A stretch of DNA of 64,000 bases from Portibacter lacus (GTDB lineage Bacteria > Bacteroidota > Bacteroidia > Chitinophagales > Saprospiraceae): assembly GCF_021533215.1 (NCBI RefSeq), contig NZ_JAJNKA010000007.1, positions 186,001 to 250,000 of the forward strand. Direction: 5' to 3'. The notes beneath the pieces were generated by a model that ran no database searches, was not told the origin of the DNA, and saw nothing but the letters and a program-made list of their open reading frames with translations. Shown here piece after piece: positions 18,161 through 27,795 of the stretch; positions within the stretch are counted from its first letter, which is position 1; each line of letters begins with the position of its first letter. The position numbers were made by a program, and so were the translations under genes.

Positions 18161-19258
18161 TCATAAGGACGATTTTACGGTATTAAATAGTAGATCAATC
18201 TCTTCTTCTGTAGCATCACTTGTCAGAATAAATCTAAAATGACCTCCTTCTGGTGAGCCTGGATAATTAATAAAGGGAGGATATATTCCATTCTTAAGTA
18301 ACAAATCTCTCAGGATCAAATTTCTTTCTTCATCGTGATAAGTTATAGAGAAAATAGGCACCGTAGAATTCGGCATTTCAAATCCAATCTCCTTAAACCT
18401 TTGTTTGAGTTTTAGCGTCCGTTGTTGTAGGCCAGTGATCAAATCTGGGTTATCAAGTAGGTAGTCAATAGATCTTATACCTGCAGCTGCAAGTGGTAAT
18501 GCAAGTCCAGTACTTCCTACATATGCGCTACTTTTATTTTGTATTTTCTCTATTAATTCTGCACTTCCCGTAATAACACCGCCTAGCGTTCCAAATCCTT
18601 TGCTCAGTGTTCCTGTTTGGTAGATCATTTCCTTGTCCACACCTTTTTCTTCCCAAGTTCCTTTACCCGTGGGGCCTATAACTGCCATCGCATGAGCATC
18701 ATCTACCAATATTTTTCCGTCGTATTTAGAAAGAATCTGTACGTAATCTTCTAAAGGTGCCATGTCGCCTCTCGCAGGAAATACACCATCAGTCATAACG
18801 AGGACTTTACTTTGAGGCAGAACATGCTGTTCTATCATTTCTTGTAAATGCTGAGCATCTAGAAACTTGAATTTAATGACTTTCTTTCCTGTAATCTTCA
18901 CAGCAGATTCAAGACTAGAATGAGATCCTTCATCCATAATAAAGATGTCGAAATCATCAGCTATTGCTTGAAGCATGATTAGATTTGATAGATAGCCAGT
19001 GGTATAAACCGCAGATGCATCTGTATCGAAAAAATCTGCAACTTTCTGCTCTAACTTGTTGAGCAGAATATGATTTCCGGTTGTAATTCTTGAACCAGTA
19101 GGGCTAATTCCATACTTCGTCACGGCTTGACAAATAGTATTCGCAATGATCGGATTAGTCGACATTCGATGATAGTCGATTCCCGCTAAATACAGGTAAT
19201 CATTCCCTTCGTAATTGATCTGGTTTCTACCAGTAAAATTGATTTCAGGTCCTAGCAT
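18161..19258 (-). CDS. PLP-dependent alpha-oxoamine-synthase-like aminotransferase class I/II protein
   Basis: A 365-residue fold type I PLP enzyme. It resembles glycine C-acetyltransferase (KBL) and 8-amino-7-oxononanoate synthase. The cofactor contacts are conserved: the schiff-base Lys220 in GTLSKGFGTLGG, Asp186-Asp187-Ala-His189 (VDDAHA), and the GSRITTGNHILLNKLE segment near the N terminus. It is somewhat shorter than KBL (~395). Its start overlaps the epimerase stop by 7 bp, so the two are translationally coupled and probably act in the same route. No biotin or threonine genes are nearby. I infer an amino-acid cleavage or condensation step on the epimerised product, but the substrate is open. 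Confidence 0.82.
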   Translation of the reverse strand: MLGPEINFTGRNQINYEGNDYLYLAGIDYHRMSTNPIIANTICQAVTKYGISPTGSRITTGNHILLNKLEQKVADFFDTDASAVYTTGYLSNLIMLQAIADDFDIFIMDEGSHSSLESAVKITGKKVIKFKFLDAQHLQEMIEQHVLPQSKVLVMTDGVFPARGDMAPLEDYVQILSKYDGKILVDDAHAMAVIGPTGKGTWEEKGVDKEMIYQTGTLSKGFGTLGGVITGSAELIEKIQNKSSAYVGSTGLALPLAAAGIRSIDYLLDNPDLITGLQQRTLKLKQRFKEIGFEMPNSTVPIFSITYHDEERNLILRDLLLKNGIYPPFINYPGSPEGGHFRFILTSDATEEEIDLLFNTVKSSL

Positions 19259-20379
19259 AAAACATTGACTTCACAAGATTGAATAAAGCTTTCATCCGGT
19301 TCTGCTCCGATACCTGGTGAGTCAGGGAGCGTAATCATTCCATTCTCAATAGAGATTCCACCTTCGATTGGGTCTATAGAATGTTCAAGGTGTGAATCGA
19401 GATCGAAAAATTGGATGATAGGATTAGATAATCCAAAGTGTGCTGCTGCAGTCAGACCTAATCTTGTTTCTGACATACAACCTACCATAGAAGGTATGGC
19501 ACCAGCATCGGCAATGCTTGCTATTTTTATTGCATTCTTAATTCCACCGGACTTTGAAAATTTGATATTAAAATATGGAGCTACGTTATTCGTAATCAAG
19601 CTGATTGCATTCGTCGGCGAGAACAAAGATTCATCTGCCATAATTGGAATGGTCGATTGACTACTTACCAGTTTTGTCCCATTAATATCGTTCACAGGAC
19701 AAGGTTGCTCACAAAATTCAATATTAAATTCATCATATGCTTTGAGGTTTCTTATCGCACGCATTCGATCCCAGCCTTGGTTCGCATCTATCCTTAGAAT
19801 CACATCTTTGCCTACAGCATCACTTATATATTTTAGCCTAGCATAATCGGCTGCATCATCTAATCCGAGTTTAACCTTGATGATATTAAATCCCATTTCT
19901 TTTATGGATAATGCTTTTTCGCCAGCTTCTTCAGGCTCACATAATCCAATGGTCATATCTGTTTCTATTTCCCGCTTTTCTCCACCCAGAAATAAATACA
20001 AAGGCATTTCAGCAGCTTTCGATGCCACATCGTATAATGCCATGTCAATCGCACTTTTTAACGTTGTATTATGAGGAAGATGCTTGTCCATAAATCTGAC
20101 GATTGCATCTATTGCTAATGGATTTCTTCCCAGTAAATATGGTTTGAATTCTTTACCAGCAGCTAAGGCAATATCCTGAGTTTCGCCTACAAGAGCATGG
20201 AAAGGAGCACCTTCACCCCACCCGATAATTCCTACATTTGTTTCAATCTTCACCAGGACATTGTGTGCGACATTTAGGCTCATAGCAGCCAACTTAAACT
20301 CTTCCCTTAATGGAATATCAAATCTATAAAATTTGATGTCTGAAATTTTCAGTCCAGGAAAATCTATATTTTTATTCAT
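19252..20379 (-). CDS. Dipeptide epimerase (enolase superfamily, MR/MLE type)
   Basis: A 375-residue enolase-superfamily enzyme of the muconate-lactonising subgroup that includes L-Ala-D/L-Glu epimerase. The active-site set is complete: KVK at 168-170, metal ligands Asp198 (RIDANQGW), Glu224 (EQP) and Asp249 (ADES), and the second base region NIKFSKSGG with Lys273. Such enzymes epimerise the alpha carbon of the C-terminal residue of dipeptides, for instance those from murein turnover. It follows SusD after 75 bp and overlaps the PLP enzyme. The dipeptide preference cannot be read from the sequence. Confidence 0.88.
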   Translation of the reverse strand: MNKNIDFPGLKISDIKFYRFDIPLREEFKLAAMSLNVAHNVLVKIETNVGIIGWGEGAPFHALVGETQDIALAAGKEFKPYLLGRNPLAIDAIVRFMDKHLPHNTTLKSAIDMALYDVASKAAEMPLYLFLGGEKREIETDMTIGLCEPEEAGEKALSIKEMGFNIIKVKLGLDDAADYARLKYISDAVGKDVILRIDANQGWDRMRAIRNLKAYDEFNIEFCEQPCPVNDINGTKLVSSQSTIPIMADESLFSPTNAISLITNNVAPYFNIKFSKSGGIKNAIKIASIADAGAIPSMVGCMSETRLGLTAAAHFGLSNPIIQFFDLDSHLEHSIDPIEGGISIENGMITLPDSPGIGAEPDESFIQSCEVNVLC

Positions 20380-20454
20380 TCAATTCTTTTATCAGTTTGG
20401 GTTGACAAGATCGCAAGGTAAAAAAATACGCTACATATCTAATTCTAATTATTT

Positions 20455-21894
20455 CTACTTTTGCCAGAACATTGGAGTTTGTTGTTGTCCTCCTGGATCT
20501 AATAATTTTTCAACAGTTTTGTTATAATTTACACCATTGAGCTGACTTTCATCAGGCGGATACTGGCGTCTATTCGGAACTACTAAATCACCTACCATTG
20601 CTGAAGGATGATAACCATCAACAGGCGCTTTTAATTCAGGATAGCCAGTTCGACGATATTCTGCCCAGCCTTGAATCCCTTGCATATAGTTAGCGACCCA
20701 TTTTTCATTGATAATGGATTCCAGTCCTTTATACTCTATTTCATCCGCTAGTTGTTGCGCGGATGCTTTTTCTACTCCCCAATTCATAGCAGAGTTCTTC
20801 ACTCCTTCTCGAAATTTACCTTCGTCATTATCTATTTCCGCAAGAATAAATAAGACTTCATCATAATTCATTAGTGGTGTGGAAGCATCTGCTTTGTAGA
20901 TCCTTTCTGTTTGTAGAGAAACACCTTTGAAGAATTCTAAGATCGAATTATTGTTGGTTAATCCGTAGGTTAGGCCTCTATAAATGGCTGGCTTATTAGG
21001 ATTCTTTTCCAAATTTGTCGCAAAAGCAGCTAGACGCATTGTATCATTATTATTTAACATGTAATCAACTAGCGTCTTAGAAACTGCAAATTGTTTTCCT
21101 AGCGTTTTGTTTTCTACCCAGTCTACATAAAGTGGATTAATCGCACTTCCTGTTGCTGCGTATTGAAAATTAGCATTGTCATCATTTGACTGAAACGCGT
21201 TAGGCGCAGCTTCACGAACAGCATTGAGATCTCCACTTCGCAATCCTATCCGCATGATTAAAGAGTTAGCAAATCTTTTCCATTTGTTCATATTCCCAGT
21301 GTAGATGATGTCTCCTCGCATGCCAGGTTGAGATACATCTATCAAGTTAATAGCTTCCTTCAGTTTCTCTATTAGACTTCTATAAATATCCTCTGATTGA
21401 TCATATACTGGAGTCGTATTTACCTTAGCTTGTAACGCTTCTGAATAAGGAATATCACCCCAAATATCCGTCATGATATGAAAAGTATAGGCTTGCATAA
21501 TCATTGCTACTGCAATTTGATTAGGAGCATAACCAGAAGCTCCGTTTTCTTCCGGATTTTCTTTGCATTTATTGATAATGTCCTGAAGGTCATAAAGGTT
21601 AAGATATAAATCTCTAAAGGAATTATTAGTTAAGCCACTGAAAACATAATATCTACTTTCATCTGTAAGTGCTAATTGTGACCAATATTGAGCATAGAGC
21701 ATTCCCATTCTTCCACCTAGACCATTATTCCTCAGCGTGGTCATTATATAGGTCTGAGCATTAGTCATTAAGTAAGACGTCGGTACAGTGTCGGGAGCAT
21801 TAGGATTGGTATTAATAATATCGAAATCCTTTGTGCAAGCACTAATTGTGAAAACCACGATTAGGAAGGTCAATCTTTTAAATAATTTATTCAT
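20455..21894 (-). CDS. SusD/RagB-family outer-membrane nutrient-binding lipoprotein
   Basis: A surface lipoprotein that captures substrate for the SusC channel. I start it at the ATG at 21894, which gives MNKLFKRLTFLIVVFTISAC: a lipoprotein signal with lipobox Cys followed by TKDFDIINTNPNAPDTVPTS. The longer open frame from 21990 would overlap the SusC gene and hide the signal. The rest is the alpha-helical TPR-like SusD fold, with AYTFHIMTDIWGDIPYSEA and a late GIQGWAEYRRTGYP motif. It belongs to the SusD-like_2 branch often tied to peptides or other non-starch substrates. It follows SusC by 13 bp. Confidence 0.92.
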   Translation of the reverse strand: MNKLFKRLTFLIVVFTISACTKDFDIINTNPNAPDTVPTSYLMTNAQTYIMTTLRNNGLGGRMGMLYAQYWSQLALTDESRYYVFSGLTNNSFRDLYLNLYDLQDIINKCKENPEENGASGYAPNQIAVAMIMQAYTFHIMTDIWGDIPYSEALQAKVNTTPVYDQSEDIYRSLIEKLKEAINLIDVSQPGMRGDIIYTGNMNKWKRFANSLIMRIGLRSGDLNAVREAAPNAFQSNDDNANFQYAATGSAINPLYVDWVENKTLGKQFAVSKTLVDYMLNNNDTMRLAAFATNLEKNPNKPAIYRGLTYGLTNNNSILEFFKGVSLQTERIYKADASTPLMNYDEVLFILAEIDNDEGKFREGVKNSAMNWGVEKASAQQLADEIEYKGLESIINEKWVANYMQGIQGWAEYRRTGYPELKAPVDGYHPSAMVGDLVVPNRRQYPPDESQLNGVNYNKTVEKLLDPGGQQQTPMFWQK

Positions 21895-21907
21895 GATCAT
21901 AGCCTTA

Positions 21908-24900
21908 TTAAAGTGTGATTGAAACATTGAATCCATATGAATACGTCGGAGGGTTTGCACCACCTTCGAAACCTTGAATATTTCCGCCATTGGTAATTTG
22001 CTCAGGATCTACATGTGGATTATCTGTTCCCCACATGGCTAGATTCTTACCGACTAAACTTAGTCTGACTCCTTGAAATGGACCTGAGTACTTAGATGGC
22101 ATTGAATAGGTTAAGTGTATTTCTCTCAATTTGAAATATGTAGCTTCGAATATATTAAGTGCACCAAAATTTCTGTGTGCATTAGCCCAATCGAAGGCAT
22201 CAACATTGACATCATTCGGCGTCCCATCTTCTTTGACACCCTCTATAATTATTCCTTTTTCTCTGATTCCATTAGCTGCTGTAGATTCGAAAGAACCGGA
22301 TGCAATTCCGTACATATTCGTCAAGGACTGATAATGACCTCCTTTTTGATGAGCAATTGTAAACCCAAAATTCATCCTCTTATACTGCATATCATTTATT
22401 AATCCTACGGTATAATCTGGCATTACAGAACCTAGAGATTTCAATTCTTCTGATTGCTTGTATAATCCATCTTCAATCACCTTTTGGCCATCTTGGTAAA
22501 CAAAATCTACACCTTTAAGCATTCCGTATTTTTCACCTTTAGCAACGACGAGATACGTCCCATTTATATCCGCTAAATTGATCTGGTCAATATCTGGTGG
22601 TAATTCCACAACTTCATTGACATTCTTAGCAAAATTGACTGTGGCATTCCATGTGAAATTTTTCGTTTGGACTGGAGAAATTGTTAAGCCAAGTTCTACA
22701 CCTTTATTACTCATTGATCCAGCATTAAGCCATCTCTGCCTGAATCCAGAAGTTGCTGAAATGGCAATCGGCATTATTTGATCTATTGTCAATGTATTAT
22801 AGTAAGTAACATCAGCTGAAAGTCTGTTTTTAAACAAGTTCATTTCCAATCCAGTTTCCCAAGAATTCGAAGTTTCAGGTTTTAGGTTACCATTGAATAT
22901 CGCATTAGGATTAGAGAATAATGGATAAGATCCGTAACTGTTATTACTGATGTAAGTTGATTCCAGATTGTAAGCATCTGTATCATTTCCAACTTTCGCA
23001 TATCCGCCTCTAATTTTCAAGAAATCGATCCAAGAAATATTTTCTAATCCAGGAAGCTCAGAAAGAATTAAACTTAAGCTGGTTGAATAATATGGATAAG
23101 AATTGTTATCAGCTGGCAATGTCGAAGACCAATCATTCCTGAATGATCCATCTAAATATAATAAACTTCTCCATCCTATGGTAGCACTTCCATAAGCAGA
23201 ATTAATCCGCTTAATATACTTATACTCATCTACGAATGCTTGATTTTTAGAATTGGTGAGACTATAAATTCCAGGTGCTGCAAGACCACCATCTACACTA
23301 CCAGTCACTCTCCTGAAATCCCTATCCATCCTATTCGCTCCTATCATTCCTGTTACATGAAAATCATCATTGAGTTGACGCTGGAAGTTCACTGAAAATT
23401 CATTATTGATTTCTGAAAATCCGTACACATCTGTAGCATAATATGATTCTAATGTAGATCCTTCAGCGGTTCTAACTGATCTAGATTCATCATAATGATC
23501 AATGTTTAATGTAAACTGGGCTGTCATCCAGTCTGTCAATTTATAACCTATGAAAGTATTACCGAAAACTCTGTTTCTTTCACTTTTTCCATAATTCTCA
23601 TATTGTGTCCAATAGGGATTATCGGCATATTGAGGTCCTGGATTCTCGAATGAAATTCGGTTCCAAGTACGCTGTGTTCCATCAGGTTGCTTGTAGTCTT
23701 TCATTTTAGACATATCCCATTGGCGCTGTCCCCATTGAGCAAGTTTCGTCATAATGCCATTATTAGAATATCCAGAAACAGGTAAAGCTCTCGTCGTATT
23801 TTTAACAAAATTTCCTTTTAATCCCACGAAAAGCTTCTTAGTTAGATTCAGATTTCCTGAGAAATTAATGGTGTTTCGTCCTAAGTTAGAATTGGGAAAA
23901 ACTCCAGTTTGACTAAGATTAGTAAATGACATTCTGAAACTTGCTATATCCGTTCCTTTATAGAAAGCGACATTGGTTTTTGCTAGGAATCCAGTCTCGA
24001 AAAAATCTCTAATGTTAGATGGTTGTGCTTCCCAAGGAACAGTTTCTGGATCACCCTTTTTCCCATTGGCTTCCCAATTATAAAGTGACCAATATGGAAT
24101 GACTGGAGTTCCATCTAATTTCGGTCCCCAAGATTGATCCATTGCATAAAATGGGATATTATATGTTTTGCCATTAATCTCTCTTTGCTCGAAAGTTGTA
24201 CCTAATCCTCCTCCATATGAGTTTTGGTACTGAGGAAGACGGGCTACATTTTCAAACATCCCAGTGAAACTTACATCGATTCCTACGTTATCACTTTTCC
24301 CACTGTTTTTGGTAGTGATGAGAATGACACCATTAGCTGCTCTAGACCCATAAATGGCAGAAGCTGCTGGACCTTTTAATACGGTTACGTTTTCAATGTC
24401 ATCAGGGTTAATATCTTGCGATAAATTTCCGTAATCAGCTACATCTCCTAATCCCGCATTCTGAAAAGTGTTACTTAGACTTGAATTGTCAATGATGGTT
24501 CCGTCCACTACATAAAGAGGCTGGTTATTCCCTAACATTGATCCTGCACCTCTAATCAAAACACGAGCAGAACCGCCCATATTTCCAGAAGATGAAGACA
24601 CTTCTAGCCCAGGTACTCGTCCTGATAAATTGTTGACGATATCAGTTGTCGGAATGGTATTCACTTCTTGACCTTCGACTTCAGCAATAGAATATCCAAG
24701 TGCTTTTTTGTCCCTTGAGATTCCAAGACCAACTACAATTACTTCATCAAGTTTCGTAACATCAGGATGAAGAACGATATTTAGTTTGTTTTGTGAAACC
24801 GTGACTACTTGAGTTGTATAACCTATATAACTGAATCTAAGTTTCTCCCCTATTTCAACGTTAATGCTAAAATTGCCATCACCATCTGAAATAGTACCAA

Positions 24901-25345
24901 GCCCTGAACTTAAAACGACAATACTTACACCGGGCAAACCGTAATTCCCGTCAGAAGATATCACGGTTCCTGTAATCTCAAGTTGATGTTCTTCAATAAC
25001 AGGAGGTTTTGCTATAGGTTTATTAATGCTTGATTGTTTACTTAGTACGATTTGCGATTTTAAAATATCATACTTAATATTCTTGTCTTTGAAAAAGGTC
25101 GACAAGACAGTTGTCAATTCTTCACCTTTTGCAGAAATGCTTACGATTTCATTAATATCTACCACGCCTTCTTTAAAGAAGAAGGAAAATCCTGATTCTT
25201 CTGATATTCCATCAAGCACTTCACTCATGGGCACATTTTCAAGATGAACAGAAACAGAATTCTGAGCTATAAGTGAAGTAGCACTAGTCAATGCGATAAG
25301 AAAAATAGATACGTAAGCTTTAAGTAGTAAGTTTTTAGTTCGCAT
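21908..25345 (-). CDS. SusC/RagA-type TonB-dependent outer-membrane transporter with STN domain
   Basis: A 1145-residue importer. Domains in order: signal peptide (1-27); a secretin/TonB N-terminal domain (~30-105), the part that contacts FecR-type anti-sigma factors; a carboxypeptidase-regulatory-like domain (~123-200); the plug (~205-345, with GYSIAEVEGQEVNTIPTTDI and LRGAGSM-like RVLIRGAGSM, then PLYVVDGTI); and a 22-strand barrel ending in aromatic SYGFNVSITL. The STN domain signals that this transporter takes part in sigma regulation with the upstream FecR. It heads the uptake part of the dipeptide locus. Confidence 0.94.
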   Translation of the reverse strand: MRTKNLLLKAYVSIFLIALTSATSLIAQNSVSVHLENVPMSEVLDGISEESGFSFFFKEGVVDINEIVSISAKGEELTTVLSTFFKDKNIKYDILKSQIVLSKQSSINKPIAKPPVIEEHQLEITGTVISSDGNYGLPGVSIVVLSSGLGTISDGDGNFSINVEIGEKLRFSYIGYTTQVVTVSQNKLNIVLHPDVTKLDEVIVVGLGISRDKKALGYSIAEVEGQEVNTIPTTDIVNNLSGRVPGLEVSSSSGNMGGSARVLIRGAGSMLGNNQPLYVVDGTIIDNSSLSNTFQNAGLGDVADYGNLSQDINPDDIENVTVLKGPAASAIYGSRAANGVILITTKNSGKSDNVGIDVSFTGMFENVARLPQYQNSYGGGLGTTFEQREINGKTYNIPFYAMDQSWGPKLDGTPVIPYWSLYNWEANGKKGDPETVPWEAQPSNIRDFFETGFLAKTNVAFYKGTDIASFRMSFTNLSQTGVFPNSNLGRNTINFSGNLNLTKKLFVGLKGNFVKNTTRALPVSGYSNNGIMTKLAQWGQRQWDMSKMKDYKQPDGTQRTWNRISFENPGPQYADNPYWTQYENYGKSERNRVFGNTFIGYKLTDWMTAQFTLNIDHYDESRSVRTAEGSTLESYYATDVYGFSEINNEFSVNFQRQLNDDFHVTGMIGANRMDRDFRRVTGSVDGGLAAPGIYSLTNSKNQAFVDEYKYIKRINSAYGSATIGWRSLLYLDGSFRNDWSSTLPADNNSYPYYSTSLSLILSELPGLENISWIDFLKIRGGYAKVGNDTDAYNLESTYISNNSYGSYPLFSNPNAIFNGNLKPETSNSWETGLEMNLFKNRLSADVTYYNTLTIDQIMPIAISATSGFRQRWLNAGSMSNKGVELGLTISPVQTKNFTWNATVNFAKNVNEVVELPPDIDQINLADINGTYLVVAKGEKYGMLKGVDFVYQDGQKVIEDGLYKQSEELKSLGSVMPDYTVGLINDMQYKRMNFGFTIAHQKGGHYQSLTNMYGIASGSFESTAANGIREKGIIIEGVKEDGTPNDVNVDAFDWANAHRNFGALNIFEATYFKLREIHLTYSMPSKYSGPFQGVRLSLVGKNLAMWGTDNPHVDPEQITNGGNIQGFEGGANPPTYSYGFNVSITL

Positions 25346-25402
25346 AATTTATCGTTGTCTAAACAATAGCTGGTCGCTTTATTATTAAAAAATGTTGTTC
25401 AT

Positions 25403-26548
25403 TTATTCTGGCTTATTAAGGGTAACGGAACCATCTTTTATGATATAATTAAAATCCACGGCCATACTGAAAGTTTCAAATACATCTTCAATACTCTCAT
25501 TGACTACTTCTCCGTAAAATTTGATATTATTCAAGGTGTCATAGTTATTAATGACCTGTACGTTGTACCTTCTTTCGATAATTTTAGTGATATCCTCGAA
25601 CGACTTATCGTTGAATAAAAGCTTGTTTCGTGTCCAAGAGGTTAGCTTTAATGCATTCACATCGACGATATCAAAATTGGATGTTGTCTTATCAAAAACG
25701 GCCATCTGATTCGGAATGATGTCTGAATCACGGAAAACATTCTGAGGATCGGAGATATTCACTCTGCCTTCTACAAGAATTGTTTTAACAGATGCGTCAT
25801 CAGCGTAAGCAGAGACGTTGAAACTGGTTCCTAATACCTTAATATTCATATCGGAAGTCTGAACAATGAAGGGTTGTTTTTCATTTTTTTCTACATCGAA
25901 GAATGCTTCCCCTTCTAGCACAACACTTCTTGTATCTAAGTCAGAGGTAAATTTTTCTGGAAATTTTAAAGTCGATCCAGAGTTCAACTTGACGGTAGAT
26001 CCATCAGAAAGGACTACTGTAAAGGTTTTACCAAAAGGAACAATGATTTCATCGTAATGTGCAATAGCGCTTGATTGATCATCTGCAAAAGATAAAAGCA
26101 TATCTTCTTCTATAATCTTTATGCTTCCATCGTCTGACTTCAGAATTATCTGATCCGCATAATCCATTTCAATTATATCTTTCTGATCTGGATAGAAAAA
26201 GTAAAAGGACAATACAAGGATTGCAGCAATACTTGCAACAACCTTAATAGCAGGAGATAGGCTGCGAATGATTGTTTTCTGAGGTGGTTTAGCTGCGGAG
26301 TGTTTTTTGGTAGCGTTTAGGAAATTGTTAAAAGCATTTTCAGTGTCAAATGCTTCGGAATTGAATTTGCTTGAAACATTCCATTCTGCGATAGCATCTT
26401 TAAAAACAGCTTCATTTTCCATGCTCTGTTTAACCCAATTGTCTAATGATTGGATTTCCTCCTCAGTGGCTTGACCTTCTAGGTACTTCTGAATTAAATT
26501 TTGTTGTCCTTTCAATGTTTTATATTTTCTATTGTTACGATACAACAT
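25403..26548 (-). CDS. FecR-family anti-sigma factor
   Basis: A 381-residue inner-membrane signal protein. A cytoplasmic N-terminal part (~1-85, LIQKYLEGQATEEEIQSLDNWV) binds a sigma factor. A single span lies at ~92-112. The periplasmic FecR domain has VLSDGSTVKLNSGSTLKFPE, VVLEGEAFFDVEKN and VLGTSFNVSAY, followed by a small C-terminal STN-binding part (~310-381). It is 57 bp upstream of SusC. The usual adjacent ECF sigma gene is absent; upstream lies a tandem non-coding repeat and then an esterase gene. The orphan sigma factor at 10317-10886 is the only candidate partner in view. Confidence 0.92.
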   Translation of the reverse strand: MLYRNNRKYKTLKGQQNLIQKYLEGQATEEEIQSLDNWVKQSMENEAVFKDAIAEWNVSSKFNSEAFDTENAFNNFLNATKKHSAAKPPQKTIIRSLSPAIKVVASIAAILVLSFYFFYPDQKDIIEMDYADQIILKSDDGSIKIIEEDMLLSFADDQSSAIAHYDEIIVPFGKTFTVVLSDGSTVKLNSGSTLKFPEKFTSDLDTRSVVLEGEAFFDVEKNEKQPFIVQTSDMNIKVLGTSFNVSAYADDASVKTILVEGRVNISDPQNVFRDSDIIPNQMAVFDKTTSNFDIVDVNALKLTSWTRNKLLFNDKSFEDITKIIERRYNVQVINNYDTLNNIKFYGEVVNESIEDVFETFSMAVDFNYIIKDGSVTLNKPE

Positions 26549-26965
26549 AGTTAAAAAACCCCTATTAAAATGATGTGTGAACGGGCATTAATTTTAAAAT
26601 TAATTTGAAGTAGGTGTGAAAATGTAGGGTTTAATTGGTGTGAACTAGGACGATATCTAGTTTCTCAGGAAGTTAAAATATGAATAGTTTTAATACAAAT
26701 TCGGCTTAATAGTCCCTACAAATTCATGAGGATAGTTTTCTTAAAAGTTTGTCTATTAAGTATTTTCGGTATTAGATGTAGATTTTTACTACGGGCTTAG
26801 CAGTCTAAAGTTGTCTGACTTGTATAGTTTTCTCGGGAAGTTAAAATATGAATGGCTTTAATACAAATTCGGCTTAATAGTCCCTACAAATTCAAAAGAT
26901 TAGTTTTCTTGAAAAATTTGTCTCTTAAGCATGTTTGATATTAGATGTAAATTCCTATTAAGGGC
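26549..26965. other. Upstream region of the FecR-SusCD locus
   Basis: Most of this ~420-bp gap is the tandem repeat at 26658-26986. The stretch directly ahead of FecR (26549-26657) should hold the locus promoter, but I see no clear TTTG/TAnnTTTG pair. Confidence 0.4.
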
Positions 26966-26986
26966 TTAGCAGTCCAAATTTGTTGC
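26658..26986. repeat. Tandem pair of ~160-bp non-coding repeats
   Basis: Two direct copies, about 26658-26815 and 26825-26986, align over their whole length with few differences. Each begins TAGTTT(T)CTC.GGAAGTTAAA, contains GGCTTAATAGTCCC (26703-26716 and 26871-26884), and ends with GGGCTTAGCAGTC (26793-26805 and 26962-26974). A shorter relative is at 6404-6509. The right copy overlaps the last codons of the esterase gene, which ends at 26966. Confidence 0.75.
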
Positions 26987-27778
26987 CTTATCGAAAAACA
27001 TAAAAGTCTTTGTTACATGATCTTGCCAGTACGGCCATTCATGCCCACCATCAAATTCCTCATAAATATGCTTGATACCTGCAGTATCCATTTCCTGATG
27101 AAGCTTTCGATTCGCATCCAATAATGAGTCCGAAATACCGCAATCAAATCTAATTTTAGGTAATTTATCATGGTGAAATTTCATTGCATCTATAACATCA
27201 TAAAGTACACCCTCGGTTTTATAATCATCAATAGGTTCTTCCACAAAGTCTTTCAATTCCATCAATTTAGTAATAGAGCTATGCCCTGATGCTGCTTTAA
27301 ATTTTTCTCCATGTTTCGCGCCTAACATTAATGCTCCATATCCGCCCATCGAAAGACCTCCGATACAGAGTACAGAAGCATCACTTGCCTCTGGAATATT
27401 TTCTCTAACTGCCGTTGGTACATCACTTACAATCCATTCTTCAAAATTCTTTTGGTGATGCGGAAGATAAGCTGAACCATCGCCCCACAAGCCGTCAGAA
27501 GGCATAGCTATTATGGCTGGTTTAATTTGATTTGCTTCAATCATGGTTTGTGCAGATTGAGCAGCACCACCTTTCATTGCCCAAGCCCATGAACTGCCGT
27601 ATACTCCATGCAGTAATATGTATATTGGCAAATCCCTTAGTTCTTGATTTGAACTTGGAACAAAAAGGCATATATCACCTCTTCCTTTTAAATTAGGTGA
27701 TTTCACCGTTAGAAATCGCAAGTTTCCAGACTCATAAGTCTTTTCTGACAATTCCACCGTTTTAAAGCTGCTCATCAT
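26966..27778 (-). CDS. Alpha/beta hydrolase, esterase D / PF00756 type
   Basis: A 270-residue cytoplasmic serine esterase. The nucleophile elbow is GLSMGGYG (Ser143). The oxyanion region is LLHGVYGSSWAW, and the probable catalytic His is His246 in GGHEWPYW. The family includes S-formylglutathione hydrolases, feruloyl esterases and antigen 85-like acyl enzymes. It is 17 bp downstream of a zinc alcohol dehydrogenase and surely co-transcribed with it. The pair recalls the formaldehyde dehydrogenase / S-formylglutathione hydrolase couple. The last four codons and the stop lie inside a non-coding repeat. A second ATG at 27775 is equally possible. Confidence 0.82.
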   Translation of the reverse strand: MMSSFKTVELSEKTYESGNLRFLTVKSPNLKGRGDICLFVPSSNQELRDLPIYILLHGVYGSSWAWAMKGGAAQSAQTMIEANQIKPAIIAMPSDGLWGDGSAYLPHHQKNFEEWIVSDVPTAVRENIPEASDASVLCIGGLSMGGYGALMLGAKHGEKFKAASGHSSITKLMELKDFVEEPIDDYKTEGVLYDVIDAMKFHHDKLPKIRFDCGISDSLLDANRKLHQEMDTAGIKHIYEEFDGGHEWPYWQDHVTKTFMFFDKATNLDC

Positions 27779-27795
27779 ATTATTAGTAATGGAAA

